Of a stretch of DNA of 64,000 bases, positions 47,701-53,491 are shown piece after piece. Source of the stretch: Pieris napi (lineage: Eukaryota; Arthropoda; Insecta; Lepidoptera; Pieridae). Location of the stretch: contig NC_062238.1 of the NCBI RefSeq assembly GCF_905475465.1, positions 7,978,501 to 8,042,500 on the forward strand, given 5' to 3'. Position numbers and translations under genes: made by a program. Each line of letters opens with the position of its first letter. The first letter of the stretch is position 1. The notes under the pieces were generated by a model. The model saw nothing but the letters and a program-made list of their open reading frames with translations. It was not told the DNA's origin and searched no databases.

Positions 47701-50242
47701 AGTAAGCTTTTTTGCCTTTAATACATTTAAAATAAACGAACACATTTTAAAGTATATTTTTTTAATTGATGGTTACTTAATTTCACTTTGTCCAATCAAA
47801 TGACGTCACAATACAGTTTAAGTACCAGAAGTTGTTGAAGTTGATAACAACAATTACATCAGTATTGAGCATGTGACGTCATAATTATTACAGATTCTGT
47901 GAAAAAGAATAAAAATTGGAATGATAACAAAAAAGTAATTTATTTTTTATTTTAGTTTTTATTTAAGTGAAAGATTAATTGTAATACTAATATGTATACC
48001 TATAAGGATATTTCCTCATTACAGGTGGGTGAATCAGCAGTCTTTCTATCCACGGGCCGAGCAGACAGACCGTACATAGGTCGTATAGTAGCTCTTTGGC
48101 AGGCGAGGGGAGCTATGGCGGTACGCGTGCATTGGTTCTACCACCCAGAGGAAACAGCTGCTTGCACGCCGCTATTATTACCGGTTAGTATAATGAATCC
48201 GAGATATATTTACACGCTTTATATTAGCTTCACCTGTATGCATGTATGTATGTAACCGACTCCTTCGGACTCGATTTTGACCCACTTTAAACGGACAGAT
48301 TTAATTCAAACATTGTACACTTATAAAGAATCAGCGACAATATAATAATTTCATAGGTTTATTTCGAAAAAACAATGAATTTTTTTAAGTCCACAAAGCG
48401 ATTCAACGATTCAATTGAGACAACACGTATTGCTGCTAGGAATAAAAGATGGAAAATAAATATAGTTTAAAAAAAACTATAAAACACGCTTTTAAAGCAC
48501 ATCAAACTAAAAAGTGAAAAATAATTCCTAATTAAGGCTGAAAATGGTAATAAACAAAAAATACTGGTTTTATTGTGAAAAAGCGTGGGTTGCTCGATAG
48601 ACGATAAATATGGCACAGAGCGCGCCATATTATAAACTATATTTATTTTCCACTTTTTAGTTTGATGTGCTTTAAAAGCGTATTTTATAGTTTTTTCAAA
48701 CTATATTTATTTTTTTCTTTGAAATCTTACATGTTAAGGGAACTACGCAAAATACACATATTTTTAAAATACAGTATCGTATTTTGTTCGTAGGTTACAG
48801 CTTTTAAATTGTATTTCTTTGCCACTCCTAATGTCCTAGTACCAGCGGTAATGCAATGATGTAACATTTGTGTATGTTATATGTTGACCTAGATCGTGAG
48901 TGAGCGCAACGTAACTAACAAACATAACTTTGGAGGTCGTACTTTCAAATCCTGACTGTGCAAAAATTGATATTCCGTTTTATCTGTGAAATACTTGCTT
49001 GGAAATTTAACGTATGGAAACCGATGACGTGTAGCGACTGGTTTTAGTGGCACTCGTTTATTTTTGTTAAATAAATGTAGGTATTTAAAAAAAAGTTAAA
49101 GTTTTTTTACTTAATTTCTATGCTAATAGTTCAACTTAATTGTAATAGTTTCATAACATACACATAACAAATGTTTGATTTTATTTTACTTAACAATCAA
49201 TATTTTCGAAGTGAAACTTGTTTAGGAGCATGAGGGTAAAATTTTTGCGGAACGTCACGAAGATGTGCAGCGTTTTTTTTCTTTAATAAAGATATGCTAG
49301 TGTAATATTGTGGTGCAATTATTCATACTTAAACCCTGATGGTGTTTTTAATATCAATATCATTATTATGTTATTAAGTAACTAAATTACCATTTCTTTG
49401 TTGGTTTTGTTTTTTTATAAGGGCACCCAGTTGCCTATTTTTTATTATTTAGTTAGCAATTATGATAATAATGATTTTTTTTATATTATTTGGTAATTGT
49501 TATCATATTTATTAGTGGTATTTCTATATATGTTAACGTAAAATTGTAAACACCGTTAGATTGTAATCTATCTCGCGAGATTATAAACTGTCGAAAGATT
49601 GTGAACCTCAGCTTACTGCTTACAATTTAACGTATTATTATTCGGTAGATTGTACTACACTAACTTAGTTATCATTCAAACTTCTTTGGTCAATTACAGA
49701 TTAATTTTACTTCCCAACAATTTCATATAACTACCGAATAATAATACGTCAAATTGTAAGCAGTTCGTTGAGGTTCACAATCTTTCGACAGTTTATAATC
49801 TCGCGAGATAGATTACAATCTAACGGTGTTTACAATTTTACGGTGACATATACATAACAACAACTAATTTTAGTTCTGATAATAATTTAGCTTTATCATT
49901 CATTAATATAGAAAGACTGGAAAAATTTAATTAATTAATAATTTACAAAGAAGTTTCACTTCTGACATGTGTATATTGAGCACGTACTTTTTTTAAACTA
50001 ATTGTTTACGTTTATTGCAGGGTGGTCTATTCCAGTCCCCGCACACAGATGAGAATGACGTGCAAACAATATCACACAAGTGCGAGGTTCTACCGCTAGC
50101 TCAATATAAAGAGCGTCTAGGCGAGGACCCCGCGCGGTACAACACGGTATACGATAACAATGACGTCTATTACCTGGCGGGGCACTACGATCCCACGCAG
50201 CAAACTCTTCGCATGGAACCGGATATTCCGTTCGCCACATAA
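11721..50242 (+). CDS. wge: winged eye (BAHCC1/TNRC18-type) BAH-domain chromatin protein, 13 coding exons
   Basis: Thirteen exons join in phase: 11721-11778, 12489-12557, 19049-19172, 19769-19940, 20732-20927, 22032-22133, 36626-36745, 41826-44275, 44402-44651, 45532-46199, 47411-47590, 48025-48183 and 50021-50242. All introns are GT-AG; the protein is 1,589 residues. Seen in order: Gly/Pro-rich N-terminus; long low-complexity Pro/Gln/Ser region; Lys/Arg-rich block about 727-768; CPCG...C motif (C788, C790, C795); coiled coil about 806-836; NLS plus AT-hook GRPRK at 869-873; conserved block about 1037-1097; Tudor-like segment about 1121-1175; Lys/His-rich exon 10; BAH domain about 1456-1585. 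Family knowledge: Drosophila Wge is a nuclear heterochromatin-associated regulator whose overexpression gives eye-to-wing change, and vertebrate BAHCC1/TNRC18 BAH domains read repressive histone H3 methylation. The start is fixed by an in-frame TGA at 11697-11699. Orthology is inferred from domain order and BAH sequence; alternative first exons cannot be excluded. Confidence 0.9.
11910..12251 (+). mobile_element. non-autonomous Helitron (family H3) in wge intron 1
   Basis: A|TC start at 11910, interior actcctccgaaacggctaga, and 3' end caacgtttgccgggtcag then CTCG|T, where the canonical CTAG has mutated. It lies 131 bp after exon 1. Confidence 0.8.
12489..12557 (+). CDS. wge: wge coding exon 2
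   Basis: A 69-bp exon between acceptor ttcatag and donor gtaaac. Entered with one carried base it reads GVARFPLYSLFPNQGTNR and continues TSIHK. It is too short to be noticed as an ORF. Phase continuity on both sides supports it. Confidence 0.75.
12694..12893 (+). repeat. tRNA-derived SINE, family A, internally deleted
   Basis: A box tggctttgtggcttc and B box ggttcgagccc, then a jump to the distal body (ggaaaccggcttgccctaga); about 50 bp of the middle is missing compared with 2371-2646. Confidence 0.8.
12969..13389 (+). mobile_element. non-autonomous Helitron (family H2)
   Basis: A|TCTATATATATAAAAATG start and gccaggccagCTAG|T end, 421 bp, in wge intron 2. Intact termini; best copy of the family. 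Confidence 0.9.
14141..14610 (-). repeat. tRNA-derived SINE, family A, interrupted
   Basis: Distal body at 14141-14290 and the A-box end (gaagccactaggccaacact) at 14586-14610 are split by about 290 bp of foreign sequence with repeated tacatgtatgtacg motifs. Confidence 0.65.
15021..15168 (+). repeat. retroposon 3' tail (type L1)
   Basis: gttgccagttcttctcttcc through gagaactggcactaaatg to a gatttttgac tail; same as 2731-2908, slightly 5'-shorter. Confidence 0.65.
15301..15545. repeat. palindrome-ended element (family E, short)
   Basis: Starts gaagttatacttcttttggc, ends with a cacacacatttt tail. The start matches 51265-51719 closely; the middle is deleted and degraded. Confidence 0.7.
15690..15990 (+). 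pseudogene. degraded LINE reverse-transcriptase C-terminus
   Basis: With stops and frameshifts, the + strand reads fragments such as LYNILDDTNIVQFI and CLGYVHRMM, the conserved region after the RT domain in many insect non-LTR retrotransposons (usual form: ...IKxRRLxWxGHVxRM). A decayed fragment with no function. Confidence 0.6.
16050..16092. repeat. 43-bp near-perfect palindrome of CAT/ATG triplets
   Basis: tttcatcatcatcataaa, GGCC centre, ttttatgatgatgatgaaaa. It sits at the 3' side of the LINE remnant. Confidence 0.8.
16550..16750 (-). repeat. family E-related element fragment
   Basis: Complement matches 41038-41290: gtcacgaagatgtgcagcg, tgtcaaagaaaagg, agagagtgagaag and caaaataatttattgaaatc. 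Termini not both visible. Confidence 0.65.
16751..19048 (+). other. wge: 3' part of wge intron 2
   Basis: Apart from the 17.85-kb hairpin I recognise no gene or dispersed repeat. AT-rich. Ends at the exon 3 acceptor. Confidence 0.5.
17854..17892. repeat. 14-bp perfect inverted repeat with 11-nt loop
   Basis: gtgcaagcgagagc at 17854-17867 and gctctcgcttgcac at 17879-17892, GC-rich within AT-rich intron 2. Confidence 0.8.
19049..19172 (+). CDS. wge: wge coding exon 3
   Basis: A 124-bp exon between acceptor ttgttacag and donor gtaagt, residues 43-83. Reads VTESLFSTSLSTFGVPTPPP, then a Pro/Ser stretch and a Leu-rich LQLELLNCNRLLLAD end. It enters in phase 1 and leaves in phase 2. No known domain. 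Confidence 0.85.
19283..19554. repeat. MITE (family M1) in wge intron 3
   Basis: gggagcgttaaagtattacg and inverted taatacttgaactccc ends; two C-runs, one near each end. Confidence 0.85.
19769..19940 (+). CDS. wge: wge coding exon 4
   Basis: A 172-bp exon between acceptor ttgtacag and donor gtaata, residues 84-141. It holds six cysteines (C97, C103, C104, C131, C134 and, just beyond in exon 5, C149) and a SUMO-consensus tetrapeptide IKTE at 122-125. A repeat element begins about 12 bp beyond its donor. Confidence 0.88.
19952..20327. repeat. palindrome-ended element (family E) in wge intron 4
   Basis: tttttgaagttgtacttctt start and aagtataacttcttacgcgc end with an acccttttt tail. It begins about 12 bp past the exon 4 donor. 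Very similar to 8240-8618. Confidence 0.88.
20732..20927 (+). CDS. wge: wge coding exon 5
   Basis: A 196-bp exon between acceptor tatgtag and donor gtgagt, residues 142-206. Contains VTWLGVAGQNVQVQVKREP and two SUMO-type motifs, VKRE (169-172) and VKLE (184-187). A Helitron is inserted 39 bp after its end. Confidence 0.88.
20966..21394 (-). mobile_element. non-autonomous Helitron (family H2) in wge intron 5
   Basis: Complement A|TC...ccaggccagCTAG|T, 429 bp, 39 bp downstream of exon 5. Opposite in orientation to the gene. Confidence 0.9.
22032..22133 (+). CDS. wge: wge coding exon 6
   Basis: A 102-bp exon between acceptor cttcaag and donor gtaagt. Reads SIPVGIAVARQRVGDAGLLA then ALSQKDNHRLHDI, phase 1 to phase 1. 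It precedes the 14.5-kb intron 6. Confidence 0.83.
22998..23271 (-). repeat. tRNA-derived SINE, family A
   Basis: Complement has A box tggccttgtggcttc, B-box-like ggttcgatctcc, and the full body and tail. In wge intron 6. Confidence 0.83.
23291..23945. repeat. 655-bp TIR element
   Basis: About 70-bp inverted termini: tctaatacttcccatcattc and onward at the left, complementary to the end gaatgatgggaaggtattag at the right. No transposase fragment seen. It also holds a segment (23793-23855) that recurs inverted at 48207-48300. Confidence 0.8.
23954..24332 (+). mobile_element. non-autonomous Helitron (family H1, subtype b)
   Basis: TCTTAATATATATAAATTAC start and ggccggtctgCTAG|T end, 379 bp. Adjacent to the TIR element on one side and a SINE on the other. 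Confidence 0.9.
24343..24590 (+). repeat. tRNA-derived SINE, family A
   Basis: tggtctagtggcttctgcg A box, ggttcggtcc degraded B box, shared body with ggcgtgtgtcaggcacagga. Confidence 0.82.
25111..25336. repeat. MITE (family M1), 3' truncated
   Basis: gcgttcaagtatgacgtcac start, C-run, and gtgaccacctagtgactctt body; ends at aaaaggaccca without the right TIR. Confidence 0.75.
25337..26793 (+). other. wge: part of wge intron 6, no feature recognised
   Basis: AT-rich, with a short ATT microsatellite near 25,450. No coding or dispersed repeat signal that I can support. Confidence 0.5.
26794..27168 (-). mobile_element. non-autonomous Helitron (family H1, subtype b)
   Basis: Complement A|TC start, gtgtcacgttgtttgtccg near the 5' end, and ggccggtttgCTAG|T end. 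375 bp. Confidence 0.9.
27680..28846 (-). pseudogene. retroposon-derived coding remnant, split by a DNA transposon
   Basis: On the complement, ARDDGKRPDEMSLIP, then (shifted) MGRALVWDATGVDTFAPS, LALIKGLSWRLVDSPGDPRA and GNAASV, followed beyond the insertion by GTLPQGPNF. I recognise this as the conserved C-terminal part of a retrotransposon-type ORF common in animal genomes, with several stops and frameshifts. It is interrupted at 27727-28288. Confidence 0.6.
27727..28288 (-). mobile_element. PIF/Harbinger-like element with transposase N-terminal remnant
   Basis: Imperfect inverted ends: gctggccataggtagacgga at the left and, on the complement of the right end, gctgaccatagacagaccg. GC-rich subterminal cggaccgc/gcggtc repeats. 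A complement frame at 28234-27989 reads RRRRHRNMWVRAI, REQHGIFHTLYPQLRED and ECPWFHLM, like the start of HARBI1-type transposases; the DDE catalytic part is absent. Non-autonomous. Confidence 0.65.
28801..29060 (+). repeat. tRNA-derived SINE, family B
   Basis: A box tggtctagtggttagta and B box gggttcgatccccgg, a tRNA-like first 72 bp, then the body with gcttagcatgggactaggtc and an A-rich end. Confidence 0.88.
29061..30401 (+). other. wge: part of wge intron 6 with one LINE tail
   Basis: Contains an L2-type LINE 3' tail in reverse at about 30074-30138 (gtgataccgccgcccatag). Otherwise nothing recognised. Confidence 0.5.
30402..30776 (+). mobile_element. non-autonomous Helitron (family H1, subtype b)
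   Basis: A|TCTTAATATAAATAAATTAC start, ggccggtctgCTAG|T end, 375 bp; intact termini. Confidence 0.92.
31147..31731. repeat. family E element with three tandem 5' ends
   Basis: gaagtgaaacttctttatcg at 31147 and 31235, and the variant gaagtcaaacttctttatcg at 31302, each followed by similar sequence ending ttacgcgcca. A single right end, aaagaagtttcacctcttac with cacacattttttt tail, closes near 31731. Confidence 0.75.
31732..33549 (+). other. wge: part of wge intron 6 with an E2F-like palindrome
   Basis: No gene or dispersed repeat recognised. At 33154-33180 TTTGGCGGG and CCCGCCAAA form a 9-bp inverted pair around an 8-nt loop, followed by caagatggcgtcg (YY1/Pho-like core). Regulatory role is inference only. 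Confidence 0.4.
33637..33750 (+). repeat. LINE 3' tail (type L2)
   Basis: aaaggccgggaacgcacttg, then gtgtccaagcggcgg and taatcacttaatatc. Flanked by near-identical ctaataggc repeats. Confidence 0.65.
33775..34050. repeat. MITE (family M2)
   Basis: ggggccgttcaagtattatg start; end cttacgtaaaacttgcacgg then cccc. Same family as 46784-47041, in reverse relation. Confidence 0.8.
34485..34730. repeat. dispersed repeat, class unknown
   Basis: ttttaacttcccgctaagaa, aaaattttcgaaaatcgag and cagtggtttaggcgtgaagg are phrases I recognise as widespread in Lepidopteran genomes. Only one copy in this window, so the limits are approximate. Confidence 0.5.
35583..35845. repeat. MITE (family M1), complete
   Basis: gggagcgttcaagtattacg start mirrored exactly by taatacttgaacgctccc end, 263 bp. 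C-runs on the same strand near both ends. Confidence 0.9.
35945..36125 (-). pseudogene. LINE ORF2 C-terminal remnant
   Basis: With one frameshift the complement reads RGRPKKRWIGEIEAVAGSEW then WKKSKEAFIREGVPI, the well-known end of ORF2 in many insect non-LTR elements. Confidence 0.7.
36626..36745 (+). CDS. wge: wge coding exon 7
   Basis: A 120-bp exon between acceptor gttgcag and donor gtaaac. Reads TAQTAMTVGVANVLCDDRSA then an Ala/Pro-rich tail ending LWQYP (residues 241-280). Phase 1 at both ends, matching exons 6 and 8. Confidence 0.85.
36746..39521 (+). other. wge: 5' part of wge intron 7, no repeat recognised
   Basis: Contains relatively GC-rich patches at about 37,140-37,250 (ctagcgcgcgcccgcggttc) and 37,880-38,000 (with accaatgaaag). 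These could be regulatory, but nothing proves it. Confidence 0.4.
39440..39525 (+). repeat. Helitron 3' end fragment (H3-like)
   Basis: tatgtttgccgagtcagCTAG|T matches the H3 3' terminus; the 5' part is not recognisable. Confidence 0.55.
39600..39705 (-). repeat. LINE 3' tail (type L2)
   Basis: ggcaggaggctcacctgatg, then aagtgataccgccacgc and ggctcgcgagtgcgcaagg in reverse orientation. Confidence 0.7.
40199..40315. repeat. short hairpin MITE
   Basis: acaaataccggcaaacttct is mirrored by gatgcttgccggtatctgt, with a further inner repeat tttgcgca...tgcgcaaa. About 117 bp. Confidence 0.7.
41038..41474. repeat. family E-related element upstream of wge exon 8
   Basis: gtcacgaagaagtgcatcg and tgtcaaagaaaaggg near the left; right end aaagaagtttcacttctgat with T-run tail. 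Left terminus decayed. About 350 bp before exon 8. Confidence 0.7.
41826..44275 (+). CDS. wge: wge large coding exon 8
   Basis: A 2,450-bp exon, residues 281-1097, from acceptor cgtttcag to donor gtaagt; the open frame reads a little past the donor to a stop in the intron. Content: Met/Gly-rich start; Pro/Gln-rich repeats such as EPQPQP; Asp/Glu stretch; Lys/Arg-rich block about 727-768 (HRHRED...RRHKRERK); C788/C790/C795; predicted coiled coil DLVNAIEKDMRKRLQDLQRQ from 806; KKRKVGRPRK (NLS plus AT-hook) at 864-873; and the conserved end block with LTARGGLFYAGKL and PDVYAITLDGERG. SUMO-type motifs at 416, 708, 725 and 928. Confidence 0.93.
44402..44651 (+). CDS. wge: wge coding exon 9 (Tudor-like segment)
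   Basis: A 250-bp exon from acceptor tatttcag to donor gtaagt, residues 1098-1180. GTRVCAYWSQQYRCLYPGTV followed by FVAVEFDDGDSGRIAIEDIR has the small beta-barrel pattern of Tudor/SH3-like folds, as in TNRC18/BAHCC1 proteins. Strong family signal. Confidence 0.9.
44788..45072 (-). repeat. tRNA-derived SINE, family C, with target-site duplication
   Basis: In wge intron 9. Complement: A-box region tagcctagcctataag, B box gggttcgattcccgg, body cgtacatggaggacac, ending in a T-run on the + strand. atttacattt flanks both sides (44788-44797 and 45063-45072). Confidence 0.88.
45271..45452 (+). repeat. retroposon 3' tail (type L1)
   Basis: aaagagtggcggagagttta through gagaactggcagtaaatg to a gatttttgactttgg tail; ends about 80 bp before exon 10. 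Confidence 0.65.
45532..46199 (+). CDS. wge: wge coding exon 10 (Lys/His-rich)
   Basis: A 668-bp exon from acceptor attttcag to donor gtagtt, residues 1181-1403. It opens EYENTLFTLGKRRRNTS, holds IKPE (1212-1215), then a long Lys/His/Cys-rich block (KKKKKKHKCCEEHCKHKRHH and onward), Ser-rich acidic stretches, and ends TSTNELVKK. The basic block is probably disordered and nucleic-acid or chromatin binding (inference). Confidence 0.88.
46434..46647 (-). repeat. tRNA-derived SINE, family B, B box deleted
   Basis: Matches 28801-29060 in reverse, but the segment holding the B box (gggttcgatccccggctga) is missing between gacccatggattcg and the body. Confidence 0.8.
46784..47041. repeat. MITE (family M2), complete
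   Basis: gggccgtttaactattacg start; taatacttgaacggtccc end; G-run of about ten near the right end. 258 bp, in wge intron 10. Confidence 0.85.
47411..47590 (+). CDS. wge: wge coding exon 11
   Basis: A 180-bp exon from acceptor ttcttacag to donor gtgagt, residues 1404-1463, phase 0 at both ends. Reads KVKRRTVSASSDGGGG, then MAAFLPGALWRWLGPPYRR, and ends LFYKAIQRGEETLQ, the usual lead into the BAH domain. Confidence 0.9.
48025..48183 (+). CDS. wge: wge coding exon 12 (BAH domain, first half)
   Basis: A 159-bp exon from acceptor cattacag to donor gttagt, residues 1464-1516. VGESAVFLSTGRADRPYIGR then RVHWFYHPEET are hallmark BAH strands. Phase 0 at both ends. Confidence 0.92.
48207..48300 (-). 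repeat. dispersed repeat shared with 23793-23855
   Basis: tttacacgctttatattagc, then ttcacctgtatgcatg, tatgtaaccgactcc and ttcggactcg mirror the 23.8-kb segment. Class unknown. Confidence 0.6.
48453..48712. repeat. inverted repeat of about 70 bp in wge intron 12
   Basis: Left arm 48453-48522 (with gcttttaaagcacatcaaac) and right arm 48644-48712 (with gtttgatgtgctttaaaagc) are near-complementary with a loop of about 120 bp. Foldback element. Confidence 0.8.
49208..49994. repeat. family E element in wge intron 12, with nested hairpin element
   Basis: Starts gaagtgaaacttgtttagg with cgtcacgaagatgtgcagcg; ends aaagaagtttcacttctgac with a T-run. The right end is 26 bp from exon 13. A long hairpin (49526-49853) is inserted inside. 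Confidence 0.75.
49526..49853. repeat. long near-perfect inverted repeat (foldback MITE)
   Basis: Arms of about 117 bp (49537-49653 and 49727-49843) share cgtaaaattgtaaacaccgt, atctatctcgcgagattata and the distal cgtattattattcggtag, around a loop of about 73 bp. Confidence 0.88.
50021..50242 (+). CDS. wge: wge terminal coding exon 13 (BAH domain, second half)
   Basis: A 222-bp coding exon from acceptor ttattgcag to TAA at 50240-50242, residues 1517-1589. GGLFQSPHTDENDVQTISHK, CEVLPLAQYKE and DVYYLAGHYDPTQQTLR complete the BAH domain; the protein ends close after it, as in the family. Confidence 0.92.
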   Translation, partial: GGLFQSPHTDENDVQTISHKCEVLPLAQYKERLGEDPARYNTVYDNNDVYYLAGHYDPTQQTLRMEPDIPFAT

Positions 50243-51012
50243 CTTCCTGTGCGCCTGGTACTTTAAAAGACGAAATTTGGATAGAGTGCAATTGAACGAT
50301 CTTAATCGTGTAATTTATTTATTAATAGTTTTCTTCAACAGATAGTGATTTAAATAATCTCGGTGTTAGTGTTTTATCAGTAGTCGACTTAGCTTTCAAG
50401 ATCACATACAGGTGTTAAGAGTACAACGTAGATTTTCGAGGCTCAATGTGACTTTTTACGGACGTTTTACGTAGACATGTTAGTTACCCTTGTTACGTTT
50501 TGTTGGAATGTTGTTTCAAAGGGCCGAGGGGGCAAGAGGAGGTGGGGCGATGTGATTTATTTTTATACTTGTAACGCTGTAATCTCAGTGTATAGTTAGA
50601 TGTATATTTCTTGTATATTCTATTAGATTTTCTATGTATACTATTTGTAGTTCTTTTCATATATACGCAATACTGTCACAGCTAGTCCTTATTTCGAAAT
50701 TGACCAGATCGTCAACGATTGATATTATTGGAAATTGATAACCTGCTTGTTATATTATTGTTTTTACTCTAATTTTTATATTATTTTGGTTGATAATATT
50801 ATGTTACTCGATGTATACCTTGTCGAAATGGTGCTAGACGCTTGATACTTCATTTATTTGGTCGTAATTAAGATTGTAAATATACATTGCTAGTGTAAGT
50901 TTGTTTCCACGCGACTGGCGCGTTCAGGTCTGCACATTTGAGTTGCCATTTTAACCTAGCGTACTCTTTTATTAGCGATTATTTTACAGGGTAATAAACC
51001 TTTTTCACCTTT
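50243..51012 (+). other. wge: probable wge 3' UTR with candidate poly(A) signal
   Basis: After the stop at 50242 no repeat is recognised until 51,265. An AATAAA hexamer lies at 50993-50998. Another AATAAA at 52157-52162 would give a longer UTR. The true 3' end cannot be set from sequence alone. Confidence 0.35.
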
Positions 51013-51264
51013 TCCATGAATGTTTGAAGGGACTGAAAAGACAGGGATAGTTTGAGGTTTAGGGAAGTAGATAAGGTTTTGTACGAAGTGGCCAAACGTT
51101 TATAGAAAATTGGAAAGTGCAGTCTATCTGTAAGTTTTGTCGTATTTGCCGGTACAAGGAAATTGTAAGTGGTCATGGAAGAACTGTCAATTGCACGTTT
51201 CTTTACTAACACATAACAGTATTATACTCCTAATTAATTGATTCAAACAAATGGTCTGTAATTA

Positions 51265-51719
51265 TTGAAGTTATACTTCTTTTGGCGCGTTAGGGAAAAA
51301 TGATGAGAGTCAATTTTCACGATACGCGCGCACACCGTCTCGAAAAACTGTCACCCTGAATATCTAAACGTCGGCAAAACAGTCTGGGCCTTTAGTTGGC
51401 GCTTGCTCTGTTTTATCGACAAGTTGCATTGTCCGTCATGGCGTAGTGTTTTTCAGAGTCGTGTTTGTTTAAACCAAAATAATGATTTCTATACGACGAA
51501 GCCCGTTCGAATGTGATAAAAACGTAGTGTTTATTGTAAAATATCATGATTAATATATATTATATCGTTTCGATTGGAAGTGACCATTAAATTGGACAAG
51601 AAAAATGCAATTCGAAGAGGGAAACGGGAAACTAAAGTGCTCGAAGAAAATTATTACGCCAAAGAAGTATAACTTTTAAGTTTTAACGCGTGTATACATA
51701 AGTACACACACATTTTTTG
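51265..51719. repeat. palindrome-ended element (family E) between wge and FMO
   Basis: gaagttatacttcttttggc start, ccaaagaagtataactttta end with acacacacatttttt tail, about 455 bp. Confidence 0.82.
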
Positions 51720-52311
51720 CCCTTATGACCTTTTATCTATGGCATTGAAAAGTTTCACAATAAAAAGTAGGTAAAATAATAATAGTTTCTTTTCACATCG
51801 TTAATTGGGAATAGTTAAATAAGTAATCTGTGGTAAGAAAATGGATTGATAAATATTAATAAAGTTCGCTTATTTCAACCGTTCTTAGCAATTTCCATAT
51901 TATTTTATTTTTATAAAACATGTACAGAATATTATCTAAGACCATTTTCCTAAAAGGAAAAATCCAGTGAGATGATTTTCTTATTTTTACCTTTGACAGT
52001 TTATCTTCCGCCAATTAGTTGTATCCATTCTACGTATTTTTGTTGTTGTTTTAACAATTAGGTTCTATTTAGTTGTAGTTAAGATTTTATTTTGTAACAA
52101 ACGATACGAGAAAATTAAAATTAAATATTTGGAACAAAATTGTATCTGATATTGAGAATAAACGGTATTTTTATATATTGAGAGTAACGTTTTTATTTAA
52201 AATGTAAATTTAAGTACAAATTTGTTGAGCGAGTGATTCTCGGCCCAATACTGTATACTAACAATGATTTTATGAAAGTTAGAACAGTCTTACCCGATAA
52301 TCAAATGTTAA

Positions 52312-52521
52312 TGCCGACCATACACACGGTCTACCGGAGAGGTATGTATGTGTATGCCTGCGCAGGTGGTCTCGAAAGAATCGATTTTCGATCTTGCGCC
52401 GGTCGCCTGCGCAGGTTCAAAAACCTGCACAGGTCTATTCCCACACACATTCCGGTCTACCTGCGCAGGCATACCTGCACAGGTGGACCTCTCCGGTTGA
52501 CCGTAGTGTGTATGGCCGGCA
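52312..52521. mobile_element. Harbinger-type MITE with TAA target duplication
   Basis: tgccgaccatacacacggtc at the left is mirrored by gtgtgtatggccggca at the right; TAA at 52309-52311 and 52522-52524. The inside is packed with cctgcgcagg and cctgcacagg palindromes. Confidence 0.85.
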
Positions 52522-53299
52522 TAAGTCTGTTCTAAGTTTTGAATATATAACCGTAGTATGTAATAAGTGGGAAGCCATAAAATAATTATTAGATTTAAAG
52601 ATTTAATTATAATATATCAGCATTGATAATATAAAGATTATAAAGTACGCTTAAATAAAATATTTTTGGCTGAATTCGAGTTTTATTCATCTTTATTTTA
52701 TACATTTCTGCCCTTACATTTATACTTCGAAACATGGACAACTTATAACTAACATTCGTCATGATCGTAGAACAATGTCGGATTTGAAAAAAATCCACTT
52801 TTTATCATATTTGGATACTACATTGACTAAATATTACGACGGTTACATTAAAAAAAAATTCAGGTGTTTTAAATTGTAAAATTATCAGTCGGTAAAGTGA
52901 CGGATTTGATAGACGCTCGTTGATTTTTCTAGAAAACTGTGAAAATTTAATTTTATTATATTTAATTTTTAAAAGACCCTATTGTTTGCTTGGATGACAA
53001 TTTTCATAATTAAAGAATATGAATTAAAAAAGTTATGACAAAACTAACATGATTATATTATTTTTAAATGGCTGCCCTGTAAAGTTTACTATTTGTCAGA
53101 TCCGCTGTTCTACGACTATGACAATTCACTTAAACCATCACTAATAAACTATCAGAAAATACTTATCGAGAAAAATTTTCACCAATATAGCTAGTTTCTT
53201 GAGCAACTGGTACCCATATATACAAATAGACATTTAAAATTATTCTTTTTAATATAAGATTTAGCAAAATAATAAATTCATAAATAATTTATAATAGGG

Positions 53300-53491
53300 T
53301 CAACAAATAATTTCTTTTTTCCCATTACTTATTATCTCATATGTATCGTCATCTATTATTTTATACACATCCTGTCGGTAGCTTTGAATGTTGTGGAGGA
53401 AACGAAGTGAGCTTTCTTCACGTATCTTGGTAATTACGGACGGTAGATTATCCGTATCCGCCTCGGATGCAAGAGATGCGTAGTATCGCTC
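53300..53491 (-). CDS. FMO terminal coding exon 7
   Basis: A 192-bp coding exon from acceptor ttgttacag to TGA at 53302-53300. Reads ERYYASLASEADTDNLPSVI, residues 369-431, and ends GKKEIIC. No AATAAA is close behind the stop; an ATTAAA reads at complement 53248-53253 (weak). Confidence 0.88.
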   Translation of the reverse strand, partial: ERYYASLASEADTDNLPSVITKIREESSLRFLHNIQSYRQDVYKIIDDDTYEIISNGKKEIIC

